Positions 17,832-26,375 of a stretch of 64,000 nucleotides of DNA are shown here, piece by piece. The translations under genes and the position numbers were made by a program. How positions within the stretch are numbered: the stretch's first letter is position 1; each line of letters starts with the position of its first letter. The notes beneath the pieces are model-generated. The model was not told the DNA's origin. It was given only the letters and a program-made list of their open reading frames with translations, and made no database searches. Source of the stretch: Streptomyces ambofaciens ATCC 23877 (GTDB lineage Bacteria; Actinomycetota; Actinomycetes; Streptomycetales; Streptomycetaceae); NCBI RefSeq assembly GCF_001267885.1, contig NZ_CP012382.1, positions 4,699,001-4,763,000 on the forward strand, in the 5' to 3' direction.

Positions 17832-18284
17832 GTGGCGCTCGACCAGACGTTCGTGGGGCGGAGCTATCCGCCGACCGCGCCCTATGAAGTGGGGCGGGAG
17901 AAGATCCGCGAGTTCGCGGAGGCCGTGGGGGACGCCAATCCGGCGTACACGGACACGGAGGCGGCGAAGGCGCTCGGTCATCCGGATGTGATCGCTCCGC
18001 CGACGTTCGTGTTCTCGATCACGTTCAAGGCGGCGGGTCAGGTCGTCGAGGACCCGCAGCTGGGTCTGGACTACAGCCGGGTGGTGCACGGCGACCAGAA
18101 GTTCGCCTACGTGCGTCCGGTGCGGGCCGGTGACCGGCTGACGGTCACCTCGACCATCGAGGCGGTCAAGTCGATGGCGGGCAACGACATCCTGGACATC
18201 CGTGGTGAGGTCCACGACGAGGCCGGCGAGCTCGTCGTGACCGCCTGGACCAAGCTCGTGGCCCGCGCGGCCGGGGAGGCGTGA
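17832..18284 (+). CDS. MaoC-like dehydratase, N-terminal FAS1-type (HadA-like)
   Basis: A 150-residue hot-dog-fold protein starting VALDQTFVGRSYPPTAPYEVGREKIREFAEAVGDANPAY. It contains the FAS1-like dehydratase pattern (HPDVIAPPTFVFSITF) but not the full catalytic hydratase motif. This resembles HadA, the non-catalytic partner of mycobacterial HadAB beta-hydroxyacyl-ACP dehydratase. The GTG at 17832 has AGGAGG at 17816-17822. It lies seven bases before the HadB-like gene and probably forms a heterodimer with its product. Streptomycetes lack mycolic acids, so the acyl substrate is unclear. Confidence 0.85.
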   Translation: MALDQTFVGRSYPPTAPYEVGREKIREFAEAVGDANPAYTDTEAAKALGHPDVIAPPTFVFSITFKAAGQVVEDPQLGLDYSRVVHGDQKFAYVRPVRAGDRLTVTSTIEAVKSMAGNDILDIRGEVHDEAGELVVTAWTKLVARAAGEA

Positions 18285-18291
18285 GCATTCC

Positions 18292-18720
18292 ATGACGGCG
18301 AAGGTCGCCTACAGCGACGTCGAGGTCGGTACCGAACTGCCCGCCCGGAGCTTTCCCGTGGACCGTGCCGCGCTCGTGCGGTACGCGGGTGCCTCCGGCG
18401 ACTTCAACCCGATCCACTGGAACGAGCGGTTCGCCAGGGAGGTGGGTCTGCCGGACGTCATCGCGCACGGCATGTTCACGATGGCCGAGGCGATCCGCGT
18501 GGTCACCGACTGGACCGGTGATCCGGGCGCGGTCGTCGAGTACGGCGTCCGGTTCACCCGGCCGGTCGTGGTGCCCGACGACGGCCGGGGTGCCGTGATC
18601 GAGGTGAGCGGCAAGGTCGCGGCCAAGCTCGACGACCACACCGTCCGCGTCGACCTCACCGCCACCAGCGCAGGCCAGAAGGTCCTCGGCATGTCCCGCG
18701 CCGTCGTACGCCTCGCCTGA
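18292..18720 (+). CDS. MaoC-like dehydratase, catalytic subunit (HadB-like)
   Basis: A 142-residue hot-dog protein with the hydratase-2 motif intact: YAGASGDFNPIHWNERFAREVGLPDVIAHGMFTM, giving the Asp/His dyad (about Asp36 and His41). It is predicted to dehydrate beta-hydroxyacyl thioesters and to pair with the HadA-like protein encoded seven bases upstream. Length and motif match mycobacterial HadB. Its pathway here is unknown; a fatty-acid or polyketide-like role is inference. Confidence 0.87.
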   Translation: MTAKVAYSDVEVGTELPARSFPVDRAALVRYAGASGDFNPIHWNERFAREVGLPDVIAHGMFTMAEAIRVVTDWTGDPGAVVEYGVRFTRPVVVPDDGRGAVIEVSGKVAAKLDDHTVRVDLTATSAGQKVLGMSRAVVRLA

Positions 18721-18724
18721 GGCG

Positions 18725-18772
18725 CTCCGGTCCGATCCGGTCCGGTCCGATCCGATCCGTCCGGGTCCGTCC
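18725..18772. repeat. TCCGG/TCCGAT simple repeat
   Basis: About ten tandem variants of TCCGGTCCGATCCG follow directly after the HadB-like stop codon. It is a slippage-prone short-period tract with no evident coding content. Confidence 0.7.
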
Positions 18773-18796
18773 TGGAGGCCCGTTCATGTGCCACCC

Positions 18797-18842
18797 GGTA
18801 AGGGGCGTTCTCCCTGGAGTGCGCCCCTTACCCCCGCTCGCA
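18797..18842. terminator. Hairpin after the MaoC-like pair
   Basis: GGTAAGGGGCG (18797-18807) and CGCCCCTTACC (18832-18842) are perfectly complementary around a 24-base loop. It is a likely terminator for the HadAB-like genes, just upstream of the TetR promoter. Confidence 0.6.
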
Positions 18843-18888
18843 CCCACGGTCTCCCGTCGCCGCGCTGCGGCACGGCGGCCCGGACGCC

Positions 18889-18920
18889 TTGACGAAGTTA
18901 GTGATTGAGTACTAACTTCG
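18889..18920 (+). promoter_or_regulatory. TetR promoter with embedded operator
   Basis: TTGACG (18889-18894), an 18-base spacer and TAACTT (18913-18918) predict a start at about 18925-18926. The inverted repeat CGAAGTTAGT (18893-18902) and ACTAACTTCG (18911-18920) fills the spacer and -10. Its core GTTAGTGATTGAGTACTAAC recurs before the MFS gene. Binding would block RNA polymerase, so autorepression is expected. Confidence 0.75.
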
Positions 18921-18925
18921 GCCTC

Positions 18926-19552
18926 ATGGTCAGGATGAGTGCGGAGGAGCGGCGCGAGAGCGTCATCCGGGCGGCGACGAGCGAGTTCGCCCAGGGTGGC
19001 TTCTACGGCACGTCCACCGAGGCCATCGCCAAGCGGGTGGGGGTGTCCCAGCCGTACCTCTTCCGGCTCTTCCCGGGGAAGAAGGCGATCTTCCTGGCGG
19101 CGGCGGAGCGCTGTCTGGAGGACACGCGCAAGGTCTTCCAGGAGGCCTCCGACGGCCTGCACGGCGAAGAGGCGCTGCATGCCATGGCCGAGGCCTACAT
19201 GCAGCTGATCGCCGATCAGCCCGAGAAGCTCCAGATGCAGTTGCAGGTGTACGTCGCCGTCGCGGCCGCCGAGGCGGCCGGTGACCACGAGTTCGGCAAG
19301 ATGGTGCGCAAGGGCTGGCTGGAGCTCTGGGACGCCGTGCACCTGCCCCTCGGCGGGGACGTCTCCGAGACGACGACCTTCATGGCGTACGGCATGCTCA
19401 TCAACGCGCTGGCCGGCATGGGCTTCCCGCCGGGGCACCGGATCTGGGACGGCTTCTACATCTCGGCCCGCCTCAAAGAGGGCCCGGAAAGCGCATCGGG
19501 CCCACAAGGCGCATCGGGTACGGACAGCGCATCGGGTCCGGACAGCACATAG
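18926..19552 (+). CDS. TetR-family transcriptional regulator
   Basis: A 208-residue repressor. The N-terminal helix-turn-helix is typical: RRESVIRAATSEFAQGGFYGTSTEAIAKRVGVSQPYLFRLFPGKKAIFLAA (residues about 8-60). The rest is the all-helical ligand domain, ending in a short SASG-type tail (GPESASGPQGASGTDSASG). The ATG at 18926 is chosen over an upstream TTG at 18905, which would place the operator inside the gene. The -10 box ends seven bases before this ATG, so the mRNA is probably leaderless. The same operator precedes the MFS exporter, its likely target. Confidence 0.9.
   Translation: MVRMSAEERRESVIRAATSEFAQGGFYGTSTEAIAKRVGVSQPYLFRLFPGKKAIFLAAAERCLEDTRKVFQEASDGLHGEEALHAMAEAYMQLIADQPEKLQMQLQVYVAVAAAEAAGDHEFGKMVRKGWLELWDAVHLPLGGDVSETTTFMAYGMLINALAGMGFPPGHRIWDGFYISARLKEGPESASGPQGASGTDSASGPDST
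19486..19545 (+). repeat. GCGCATCGGG repeats at the tetR 3' end
   Basis: Three near-copies of AGCGCATCGGG encode the SASG tail of the regulator. The change is confined to the extreme C-terminus and is unlikely to affect DNA binding. Confidence 0.6.
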
Positions 19553-19598
19553 GGGCGGTCAAGGCCCGCGGGAGCGGTGCTCTCGTGCGACCCCAAAA

Positions 19599-19618
19599 GT
19601 TAGTCATCAATTACTAAC
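19599..19618 (+). promoter_or_regulatory. Second TetR operator, before the MFS gene
   Basis: GTTAGT (19599-19604), eight bases, and ACTAAC (19613-19618) give GTTAGTCATCAATTACTAAC, with the same arms and spacing as the site in the tetR promoter. Of the eight spacer bases, several also agree (ATNNANT). It lies 38 bases before the exporter start. Confidence 0.75.
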
Positions 19619-19655
19619 CAAAGTCGGCAAGCAGTGCACACCCTCTGGGGGAGAG

Positions 19656-21137
19656 ATGTCACAGCACGGCACGCACCACGGATCACGCGGCGGGGGAGCG
19701 GTCTGGGCCCTGGTCATCACCTGCATCGCCGGTTTCATGGCGGCCCTGGACAATCTCGTCGTCACCACCGCCCTGCCCTCCATCCGCGAGGACCTGGGCG
19801 GGGCGATGCACGACCTGGAATGGACCGTGAGCGCCTACACGCTCACCTTCGCCGTCCTTCTGATGTTCGGCGCGGCCCTCGGTGACCGCTTCGGCCGCCG
19901 CCGCCTCTTCGTCGTCGGCCTCACCGTCTTCACCGGCGCCTCCGCCGCCGCGGCGATGGCGCCCGGTATCGACTCACTGATCGCCGCCCGCGCGGTCCAG
20001 GGCGTCGGCGCGGCGATCATGATGCCGCTGACGCTGACCCTGCTGACGGCCGCCGTGCCCGCCGAACGGCGCGGAATGGCGTACGGCATCTGGGGTGCCG
20101 TCAACGGGCTCGCCGTGGCCTCCGGTCCACTGGTCGGCGGCAGCCTCACCGAGCACGTCTCCTGGCAGTGGATCTTCTGGCTGAACGTACCGCTGGGCCT
20201 CGCGCTGCTGCCGCTCGCCCGCCTCCGCCTCGCCGAGTCGTACGGAAACGGCGCACCGCTCGACATCCCCGGCACCCTGCTCGCCAGCGGCGGCCTCTTC
20301 GGCATCGTCTACGGCCTGGTCCGCGGGCCCGTCGACGGCTGGACCGGCCCGGTGGTGCTGACGGCCCTGTTCGCCGGGGCCGCGCTGCTCGTCGGGTTCG
20401 TCCACCACGGGATCCGCGCCAGGAACCCCATGCTCCCGATGCGCCTCTTCCGCTCCCGCACCTTCTCGGGCATCAACGCGGCGAGCCTGCTCATGTTCCT
20501 CGGGATGTTCGGCTCGATCTTCCTGCTCAGTCAGTACATGCAGAACGTGCTCGGTTATTCGCCCACCGAGGCGGGCCTGCGCATGCTGCCCTGGACCGGC
20601 ATGCCGATGCTGGTCGCACCGATCGCCGGCATCCTCTCGGACCGCGTCGGAGGACGCCCGGTCGTCGCCGCCGGGCTCTTCTTCCAGGCGGCCGGCCTCG
20701 GCCACCTCGCCTACGTGGTCACCACCGACGCCTCCTACGGCGTCCAGCTGCCCGGCCTGATCATGAGCGGCATCGGCATGGCCCTGTACTTCGCCCCCGC
20801 CTCCGCGCTCGTGATGGCCGGCGTCACCGCGAAGGAACAGGGCATCGCCTCCGGTGCCAACAACGCCCTGCGCGAGGTGGGCGGGGCGCTCGGCATCGCG
20901 GTCATGGCGTCGGTCTTCTCGGCACAGGGCGGCTACGAGACCCCGCAGGCCTTCGTCGACGGGCTGCGGCCCGCGGTCGCGGCGGGCGCCGGGATCGTGG
21001 CCCTGGGAGGCGTCGCGGCCCTGCTCATCCCGGGGCGCCGCCGCGGCGGCGAGCCGGTCACGGCCGAGGCCGCGGCGGAGCCCGTACCCGCGGGCGAGCC
21101 GACGCCGGCCGGCGTCGGGCAGCCGGCGTCCCGCTGA
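19656..21137 (+). CDS. MFS drug exporter, DHA2 (14-helix) type
   Basis: A 493-residue proton-coupled antiporter with about 14 hydrophobic segments. Motif C-like and family stretches include FMAALDNLVVTTALPSIREDLGG, DRFGRRRLFVVGLTVF (motif A), and WGAVNGLAVASGPLVGGSLTEHVSWQWIFWLNVPLG. It resembles streptomycete multidrug and antibiotic exporters; the substrate is unknown. The ATG at 19656 follows GGGGGAGAG. An open frame extends upstream through the tetR gene but is out of frame with it and unsupported. Control by the adjacent TetR protein is inferred from the shared operator. Confidence 0.92.
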   Translation: MSQHGTHHGSRGGGAVWALVITCIAGFMAALDNLVVTTALPSIREDLGGAMHDLEWTVSAYTLTFAVLLMFGAALGDRFGRRRLFVVGLTVFTGASAAAAMAPGIDSLIAARAVQGVGAAIMMPLTLTLLTAAVPAERRGMAYGIWGAVNGLAVASGPLVGGSLTEHVSWQWIFWLNVPLGLALLPLARLRLAESYGNGAPLDIPGTLLASGGLFGIVYGLVRGPVDGWTGPVVLTALFAGAALLVGFVHHGIRARNPMLPMRLFRSRTFSGINAASLLMFLGMFGSIFLLSQYMQNVLGYSPTEAGLRMLPWTGMPMLVAPIAGILSDRVGGRPVVAAGLFFQAAGLGHLAYVVTTDASYGVQLPGLIMSGIGMALYFAPASALVMAGVTAKEQGIASGANNALREVGGALGIAVMASVFSAQGGYETPQAFVDGLRPAVAAGAGIVALGGVAALLIPGRRRGGEPVTAEAAAEPVPAGEPTPAGVGQPASR

Positions 21138-21171
21138 CGCACACCAACGCCGGAAACGAAAGGAGCCCGAC

Positions 21172-21552
21172 ATGCCCACCCTTCCCTGGACCGTGCCCGA
21201 CCGGCCGCCGCAGGCCACCGAGGTCCACGTCTTCGCCTCCCGTTTCGAGACCCGCACCCTCTGGGGGGCGCTGAAGTTCCTGGCCGGCACGCCGCGCGTG
21301 TGGCGGCAGGTCAGGGGAGCGCCCGGAGCGTACGGCGCCTCGCTGAAGGCCGAGCCCTTCCGGCGGACCTTCTGGACCCTGTCCGCCTGGGAGTCGCCCG
21401 AGGCGCTCAAGGCCTTCGCCCGCTCGGGCACCCACGCGCCGACCGCCCGAGGCCTGTCGGCCCAGATGCGGGACGTCAAGTTCGCCACCTGGCCGGCCTC
21501 CGCCGACGACCTCCCGGTGAGCTGGGCAGAGGTACGCCGACGCCTGACATGA
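21172..21552 (+). CDS. DUF3291 / monooxygenase-like ferredoxin-fold protein
   Basis: A 126-residue protein with EVHVFASRFETRTLWGALKFL, YGASLKAEPFRRTFWTLSAWESPEALKAFARSGTH and a final MRDVKFATWPASA. The alternating strand pattern and FWTLSxWxSPExLxAF motif match the dimeric alpha-beta barrel group (DUF3291, antibiotic-biosynthesis monooxygenase-like). AAAGGAG precedes the ATG. It is 34 bases after the exporter on the same strand, so it is probably in the TetR-controlled operon and may modify or bind the exported compound; that role is inference. Confidence 0.75.
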   Translation: MPTLPWTVPDRPPQATEVHVFASRFETRTLWGALKFLAGTPRVWRQVRGAPGAYGASLKAEPFRRTFWTLSAWESPEALKAFARSGTHAPTARGLSAQMRDVKFATWPASADDLPVSWAEVRRRLT

Positions 21553-21571
21553 GCACCGAATCGTGAGAGGG

Positions 21572-21599
21572 AACGCCCCGGCCGACCGGCCGGGGCGTT
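21572..21599 (+). terminator. Terminator after the MFS operon
   Basis: AACGCCCCGGCC (21572-21583), loop GACC, GGCCGGGGCGTT (21588-21599), followed by T. Perfect 12-base stem. Confidence 0.88.
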
Positions 21600-21644
21600 T
21601 CCCGCTGCCCGGGGCTGTCGGTGCCGTCTCGTAGTCTTGAGCGC

Positions 21645-22700
21645 GTGCAGGAACTCCATGACGCCCCCCTCGCCCCGCTGACCACCTTCCGGCTGGGAGG
21701 ACCGGCGACCCGCCTGGTCACGGCCACGACCGACGCGGAGGTGATCGCCGCAGTCCGCGAGGCCGACGACACCGGCACGCCGCTGCTGCTCATCGGCGGC
21801 GGTTCCAACCTGGTCATCGGCGACAAGGGCTTCGACGGCACCGCCCTGCACATCGCCACGCGCGGCCTCTCCCTCGACGGGACGACGCTGGAGCTGGCGG
21901 CCGGCGAGATCTGGACCGACGCCGTCGCCCGCACCGTCGAGGCCGGACTCGCGGGCGTGGAGTGCCTGGCCGGCATCCCCGGCTCGGCCGGCGCCACCCC
22001 CATCCAGAACGTCGGGGCGTACGGCCAGGAGGTCTCCTCGACGATCACCGAGGTCACCGCGTACGACCGCCGGTCCCGCCAGACGGTCACCCTCACCAAC
22101 GCCGCATGCGCCTTCTCCTACCGCCACAGCCGCTTCAAGGCCGAGCCCGAGCGGTATGTCGTCCTGCGCGTCCGCTTCGCCCTGGAGGACGCCGACGGCC
22201 TCTCCGCGCCCCTTCGCTACGCGGAGACGGCCCGCGCCCTGGGCGTCGAGCCCGGTGACCGGGTGCCGCTGACCACCGCCCGCGAGACCGTGCTGAAGCT
22301 GCGCGCGGGCAAGGGCATGGTCCTCGACCCGCAGGACCACGACACCTGGTCGGCGGGGTCGTTCTTCACCAACCCGATCCTCACGGACGAGGAGTTCGCG
22401 GCCTTCCGCGCGCGCGTGGACGAGCGCCTCGGCGAGGGCGTCGAGCCGCCCGCCTTCCCCGCGGGCGAGGGCCGCATCAAGACGTCCGCCGCCTGGCTGA
22501 TCGACAAGGCCGGCTTCACCAAGGGGTACGGCAGCGGACCCGCCCGCATCTCCACCAAGCACACCCTCGCCCTCACCAACCGGGGCGAGGCGACCACGGA
22601 GGACCTGCTGGCCCTGGCCCGCGAGGTCGTCGCCGGCGTCCGCGAGGCCTTCGGCGTCACCCTGGTCAACGAGCCGGTGACGGTGGGCGTCAGCCTCTAG
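21645..22700 (+). CDS. murB: UDP-N-acetylenolpyruvoylglucosamine reductase
   Basis: Cytoplasmic FAD enzyme that reduces UDP-GlcNAc-enolpyruvate to UDP-MurNAc in peptidoglycan synthesis. The 351-residue protein begins VQELHDAPLAPLTTFRLGGPATRLV. It has the FAD-binding GGGSNLVIGDKGFDG, the segment CLAGIPGSAGATPIQNVGAYGQEV, and the catalytic serine region WSAGSFFTNPIL. The GTG at 21645 is chosen over GTG 21621 because it matches the family start and TAGTCT (21632-21637) lies exactly seven bases before it, suggesting a leaderless mRNA. It is an essential gene placed alone, outside the dcw cluster. Confidence 0.95.
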   Translation: MQELHDAPLAPLTTFRLGGPATRLVTATTDAEVIAAVREADDTGTPLLLIGGGSNLVIGDKGFDGTALHIATRGLSLDGTTLELAAGEIWTDAVARTVEAGLAGVECLAGIPGSAGATPIQNVGAYGQEVSSTITEVTAYDRRSRQTVTLTNAACAFSYRHSRFKAEPERYVVLRVRFALEDADGLSAPLRYAETARALGVEPGDRVPLTTARETVLKLRAGKGMVLDPQDHDTWSAGSFFTNPILTDEEFAAFRARVDERLGEGVEPPAFPAGEGRIKTSAAWLIDKAGFTKGYGSGPARISTKHTLALTNRGEATTEDLLALAREVVAGVREAFGVTLVNEPVTVGVSL

Positions 22701-22739
22701 CCGGGTACGGCGTTTCGGGCGTCGGCGGACGTCCGGGCC

Positions 22740-23384
22740 TCAGTAGGCGACCCCCACGCCCTGCCGCACGGTCCTCGCGTCCTCGGCCATCGCGAGCATC
22801 GCGTGGGCGACGTCGGCGCGGCCCACGAAGCGGCCCTTGGTGGGGAAACCGCCGACCACCGTCCGGTACCGGCCGGTCAGCGGCTTGTCCTGGAGCCGCG
22901 GCGGCCGGACCACCGTCCAGTCCGTGTCACTGCGCGCCAGTTCCCCCTCCATGGCGCGCAGATCGGCGTAGACCTCCTTGAAGACCGCGGAGATCACGCG
23001 CCGCACCCCGCGGTCCAGCGGTCCGGCGTCCTGCGCCTGGGGTCCCACCGGCATGGCGCTGACCACCAGCAGTCGGCGCACGCCCTCCGCCTCCATCGCG
23101 TCGAGCACCCCGTGGGTCAGCCGCGCGACCACACCGGCATCGGCACGGCGACGGGGGCCGAGCGCGGACAGGACGGCGTCCCGCCCCGCCACGGCCTGCC
23201 GCACCGACGCCGGATCGCTCGGATCCGCGCGGAGCACCTCCAGGTGCTCGCCGGTCACGGGCAGCCGCGCGGGATCGCGCACGACGGCCGTGACGTGGTG
23301 CCCGGCGCCGAGGGCCTGCCGGACGACCTCCTGGCCGGTGCCTCCTGTGGCACCGAAGACGGTGAGCTTCACGGCGTACTCCAT
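22740..23384 (-). CDS. NmrA-like NAD(P)-binding protein
   Basis: A 214-residue Rossmann protein beginning near VKLTVFGATGGTGQEVVRQAL, with the GATGGTG dinucleotide motif, VTAVVRDPARL, DAVLSALGP, RLLVVSAMP and DWTVVRPPRLQD. These match atypical SDR / NAD(P)H-binding proteins similar to biliverdin or flavin reductase-like enzymes. The substrate cannot be read. The start may be ATG 23384 or GTG 23372. It converges on murB with only 39 bases between them. Confidence 0.82.
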   Translation of the reverse strand: MEYAVKLTVFGATGGTGQEVVRQALGAGHHVTAVVRDPARLPVTGEHLEVLRADPSDPASVRQAVAGRDAVLSALGPRRRADAGVVARLTHGVLDAMEAEGVRRLLVVSAMPVGPQAQDAGPLDRGVRRVISAVFKEVYADLRAMEGELARSDTDWTVVRPPRLQDKPLTGRYRTVVGGFPTKGRFVGRADVAHAMLAMAEDARTVRQGVGVAY

Positions 23385-23535
23385 TCCGCACGGCGGCGTC
23401 CGGGGGGCTGGGGCGCGGGCCGATGAGCGCTCACTCACCGGCGCACCGCCTCCTGCCCATTCAAGGGAGGGGGTACTCACCCGCCGGTCGAGCCCGCCTC
23501 GAGCGCCGTACCGCCCGCCGGGCCGCACCCGCCGG

Positions 23536-24618
23536 TCAGGGGGCCTCCACCGGTCGGCCTCCGCCCCGGGGCGTCCGCTCGGCGCCCTCGTCGGCCAGCC
23601 AGTCGTCCACCCCCGCCAGCAGCTTCCGCTTCACGTCCTCCGGAGCCGCCGACCCCCGCACCGACTGGCGGGCGAGTTCCGCCAGCTCCGGGTCGGTGAA
23701 GCCGTGGTGCTCGCGCGCGATCTCGTACTGGGCGGCCAGCCGGGCCCCGAACAGCAGCGGGTCGTCGGCGCCCAGCGCCATCGGGACCCCGGCCTCGAAC
23801 AGCGTCCGCAGCGGCACGTCCTCCGGCTTCTCGTACACGCCCAGGGCCACGTTCGACGCCGGGCACACCTCGCACGTCACCTGCCGGTCCGCGAGCCGCT
23901 TCAGCAGCCGCGGGTCCTCCGCCGCCCGAACCCCGTGCCCGATCCGGTCGGCCTCCAGGTCGTCCAGGCAGTCCCGCACGGACGCCGGACCGGTCAGCTC
24001 GCCGCCGTGCGGCGCCGACAGCAGCCCGCCCTCCCGGGCGATCGCGAACGCCCGGTCGAAGTCCCGGGCCATGCCGCGCCGTTCGTCGTTGGACAGCCCG
24101 AACCCGACGACCCCCCGGTCCCCGTACCGCACCGCCAGCCGGGCCAGGGTCCGCGCGTCCAGCGGATGCTTCATCCGGTTCGCGGCGACCAGCACCCGCA
24201 TGCCGATGCCGGTGTCCCGCACGGCCGTCTCCACCGCGTCCAGGATGATCTCCAGCGCCGGGATCAGCCCGCCCAGCCGCGGCGCGTACGAGGTCGGGTC
24301 CACCTGGATCTCCAGCCACCCCGAGCCGTCCCGCAGATCCTCCTCCGCGGCCTCCCGCACCAGTCGCTGGATGTCCTCCGGCTCCTGGAGACACGACCGC
24401 GCCGCGTCGTACAGCCGCTGGAAGCGGAACCAGCCCCGCTCGTCCGTCGCCCGCAGTTTCGGCGACTCCCCGCGGCCCAGCGCCTCGGTCAGCGTCTCGG
24501 GCAGACGCACGCCGTGCTTGTCGGCCAGTTCCAGCAGGGTCGCGGGCCGCATCGACCCGGTGAAGTGCAGGTGGAGATGGGCCTTCGGCAGTTCAGAGAC
24601 ATCACGTACACGCTCCAT
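23536..24618 (-). CDS. add: Adenosine deaminase family protein
   Basis: A 360-residue metal-dependent deaminase. It begins with MERVRDVSELPKAHLHLHFTGSMRPATL, containing the HxH zinc motif. GVVGFGLSNDE, LTGPASVRDCLDDLEADRIGHGVRA (the GHG region), and PMALGADDPLLFG (the catalytic DD) follow. It deaminates adenosine or a related nucleoside. Some actinobacterial homologues act instead on 6-aminodeoxyfutalosine in menaquinone synthesis, which the motifs here cannot exclude. The ATG at 24618 fits the family start. CAGGAT lies six bases upstream, so a leaderless mRNA is possible. Confidence 0.88.
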   Translation of the reverse strand: MERVRDVSELPKAHLHLHFTGSMRPATLLELADKHGVRLPETLTEALGRGESPKLRATDERGWFRFQRLYDAARSCLQEPEDIQRLVREAAEEDLRDGSGWLEIQVDPTSYAPRLGGLIPALEIILDAVETAVRDTGIGMRVLVAANRMKHPLDARTLARLAVRYGDRGVVGFGLSNDERRGMARDFDRAFAIAREGGLLSAPHGGELTGPASVRDCLDDLEADRIGHGVRAAEDPRLLKRLADRQVTCEVCPASNVALGVYEKPEDVPLRTLFEAGVPMALGADDPLLFGARLAAQYEIAREHHGFTDPELAELARQSVRGSAAPEDVKRKLLAGVDDWLADEGAERTPRGGGRPVEAP

Positions 24619-24692
24619 TCCGTGATCCTGCCGTACGACACGCCCGACCCGACAGCACTTTCCCCGTACGTGGTCTTGCTCGCACAAACAAA

Positions 24693-24730
24693 GCAGGGGT
24701 CGCACCGGAACGTTCCGGTGCGACCCCTGC
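24693..24730 (-). terminator. 38-base near-perfect palindrome after the aminotransferase gene
   Basis: Eighteen-base arms starting GCAGGGGTCGCACCGGAA (24693-24710) pair with 24713-24730 around only a central CG. It lies 22 bases past the aminotransferase stop on the minus strand and before add. As RNA it would form a terminator with a small loop after end fraying. Confidence 0.85.
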
Positions 24731-24752
24731 CGGGGAACCGCCGAGGAGACGG

Positions 24753-25979
24753 TCAGTCCCTGGCCTCCGCCAGCAGCTTCTGGATCCGGCTCACGCCCTC
24801 GACGAGGTCCTCGTCACCGAGCGCGTACGAGAGCCGCAGGTACCCGGGCGTGCCGAACGCCTCGCCCGGCACCACCGCGACCTCGGCCTCCTCCAGGATC
24901 AGCGCGGCCAGCTCGACGGAGTCCTGCGGACGCTTGCCGCGGATCTCCTTGCCGAGGAGCGCCTTCACCGACGGGTAGGCGTAGAACGCGCCCTTCGGTT
25001 CCGGGCACAGCACGCCGTCGATGTCGTTGAGCATCCGCACGATGGTCTGGCGGCGCCGGTCGAAGGCCTCCCGCATTTTCGCCACCGCGTCCAGGTCACC
25101 GGAGACCGCGGCCAGCGCCGCCGCCTGGGCCACGTTGGACACGTTGGACGTGGCGTGGGACTGGAGGTTCGTCGCGGCCTTGACGACGTCCTTCGGGCCG
25201 ATGACCCAGCCGACCCGCCAGCCGGTCATCGCGTACGTCTTCGCGACGCCGTTGACCACGATGCACTTGTCGCGCAGCTCGGGCAGCAGCGCCGGCAGGG
25301 AGACGGAGAAGGCGTCGCCGTAGACGAGGTGCTCGTAGATCTCGTCGGTCAGCACCCACAGGCCGTGCTCGACGGCCCACTGGCCGATGGCCTCGGTCTC
25401 GGCCTCGGAGTACACGGAGCCCGTCGGGTTCGACGGGGACACGAAGAGGACGACCTTCGTCTTCTCCGTGCGCGCGGCCTCCAGCTGCTCCACGCTCACC
25501 CGGTAGCCGGTGGTCTCGTCGGCGACGACCTCGACGGGCACACCGCCGGCCAGCCGGATCGACTCCGGGTACGTGGTCCAGTAGGGCGCCGGGACGATGA
25601 CCTCGTCGCCCGGGTCGAGGATCGCGGCGAACGCCTCGTAGATGGCCTGCTTGCCGCCGTTGGTGACCAGGATCTGCGAGGGGTCGACCTCGTAGCCGGA
25701 GTCGCGCAGCGTCTTCGCGGCGATCGCGGCCTTCAGCTCGGGCAGACCGCCGGCCGGCGTGTACCGGTGGAACTTCGGGTTCTTGCAGGCCTCGATCGCG
25801 GCCTCGACGATGTAGTCCGGCGTCGGGAAGTCGGGTTCGCCTGCGCCGAAGCCGATCACCGGACGCCCGGCGGCCTTGAGGGCCTTGGCCTTGGCGTCCA
25901 CGGCGAGGGTGGCGGACTCGGAGATCGAGCCGACTCGGGCGGAGACCCGGCGCTCGGTGGGTGGGGTTGCAGCGCTCAT
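24753..25979 (-). CDS. aspC: PLP-dependent aspartate aminotransferase
   Basis: A 408-residue class I aminotransferase converting aspartate and 2-oxoglutarate to oxaloacetate and glutamate. Visible motifs are [64 protein letters not shown], the PLP aspartate in [13 protein letters not shown], and the Schiff-base lysine in [19 protein letters not shown] (Ala replaces the usual Ser before Lys). The ATG at 25979 fits the family start; upstream frame is unsupported. The order aminotransferase-tRNA-Trp-secE-nusG is as in S. coelicolor. Confidence 0.93.
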   Translation of the reverse strand: MSAATPPTERRVSARVGSISESATLAVDAKAKALKAAGRPVIGFGAGEPDFPTPDYIVEAAIEACKNPKFHRYTPAGGLPELKAAIAAKTLRDSGYEVDPSQILVTNGGKQAIYEAFAAILDPGDEVIVPAPYWTTYPESIRLAGGVPVEVVADETTGYRVSVEQLEAARTEKTKVVLFVSPSNPTGSVYSEAETEAIGQWAVEHGLWVLTDEIYEHLVYGDAFSVSLPALLPELRDKCIVVNGVAKTYAMTGWRVGWVIGPKDVVKAATNLQSHATSNVSNVAQAAALAAVSGDLDAVAKMREAFDRRRQTIVRMLNDIDGVLCPEPKGAFYAYPSVKALLGKEIRGKRPQDSVELAALILEEAEVAVVPGEAFGTPGYLRLSYALGDEDLVEGVSRIQKLLAEARD

Positions 25980-26079
25980 GGCCCCATCGTTCCAGACCGG
26001 AAACCTCCCCGGCACAGGGGTTTCACGGACTGAACAGGACCGGACCACGCCCTGAACATCAGTCCGGGCGCGCTTTCTG

Positions 26080-26109
26080 TTCGACGCCCGGCCCGTGAGC
26101 ACGTACACT
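26080..26109 (+). promoter_or_regulatory. Candidate promoter upstream of tRNA-Trp
   Basis: TTCGAC (26080-26085), 18-base spacer, TACACT (26104-26109). It lies 85 bases before the tRNA. A nearer TACGTT (26176-26181) could serve a second start. The rest of the 215-base gap shows nothing else. Confidence 0.45.
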
Positions 26110-26194
26110 CTCACCTCGTTGGCCTTCAGCGGCCCGCTGCCACTCGGTGCACACCAAGCATCCGGGCGGATGCGGTACGTTGGGGGGCACACAA

Positions 26195-26267
26195 AGGGTC
26201 GTAGCTCAATTGGTAGAGCACTGGTCTCCAAAACCAGCGGTTGGGGGTTCAAGTCCCTCCGGCCCTG
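26195..26267 (+). tRNA. tRNA-Trp (anticodon CCA)
   Basis: A 73-base tRNA. Acceptor AGGGTCG/CGGCCCT pairs with one G-U. The anticodon arm CTGGT-CTCCAAA-ACCAG gives CCA. The T arm is GGGGG-TTCAAGT-CCCTC and the discriminator is G. It lies 108 bases before secE, the common actinobacterial arrangement. Confidence 0.95.
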
Positions 26268-26375
26268 CTACACACACCTTCGCCAGGATGTGTGCGCATG
26301 TACGTACAGCAATGCACCGCCGTGCGGCTCCAACCGGGCGCGGCACGGCCACGACCCGGAATCAGGTGAGGACGA

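Noticed and set aside
18905..18925. TTG at 18905 as the tetR start
   Set aside because: It would place the operator and -10 box inside the gene; the ATG at 18926 fits the promoter and the helix-turn-helix start.
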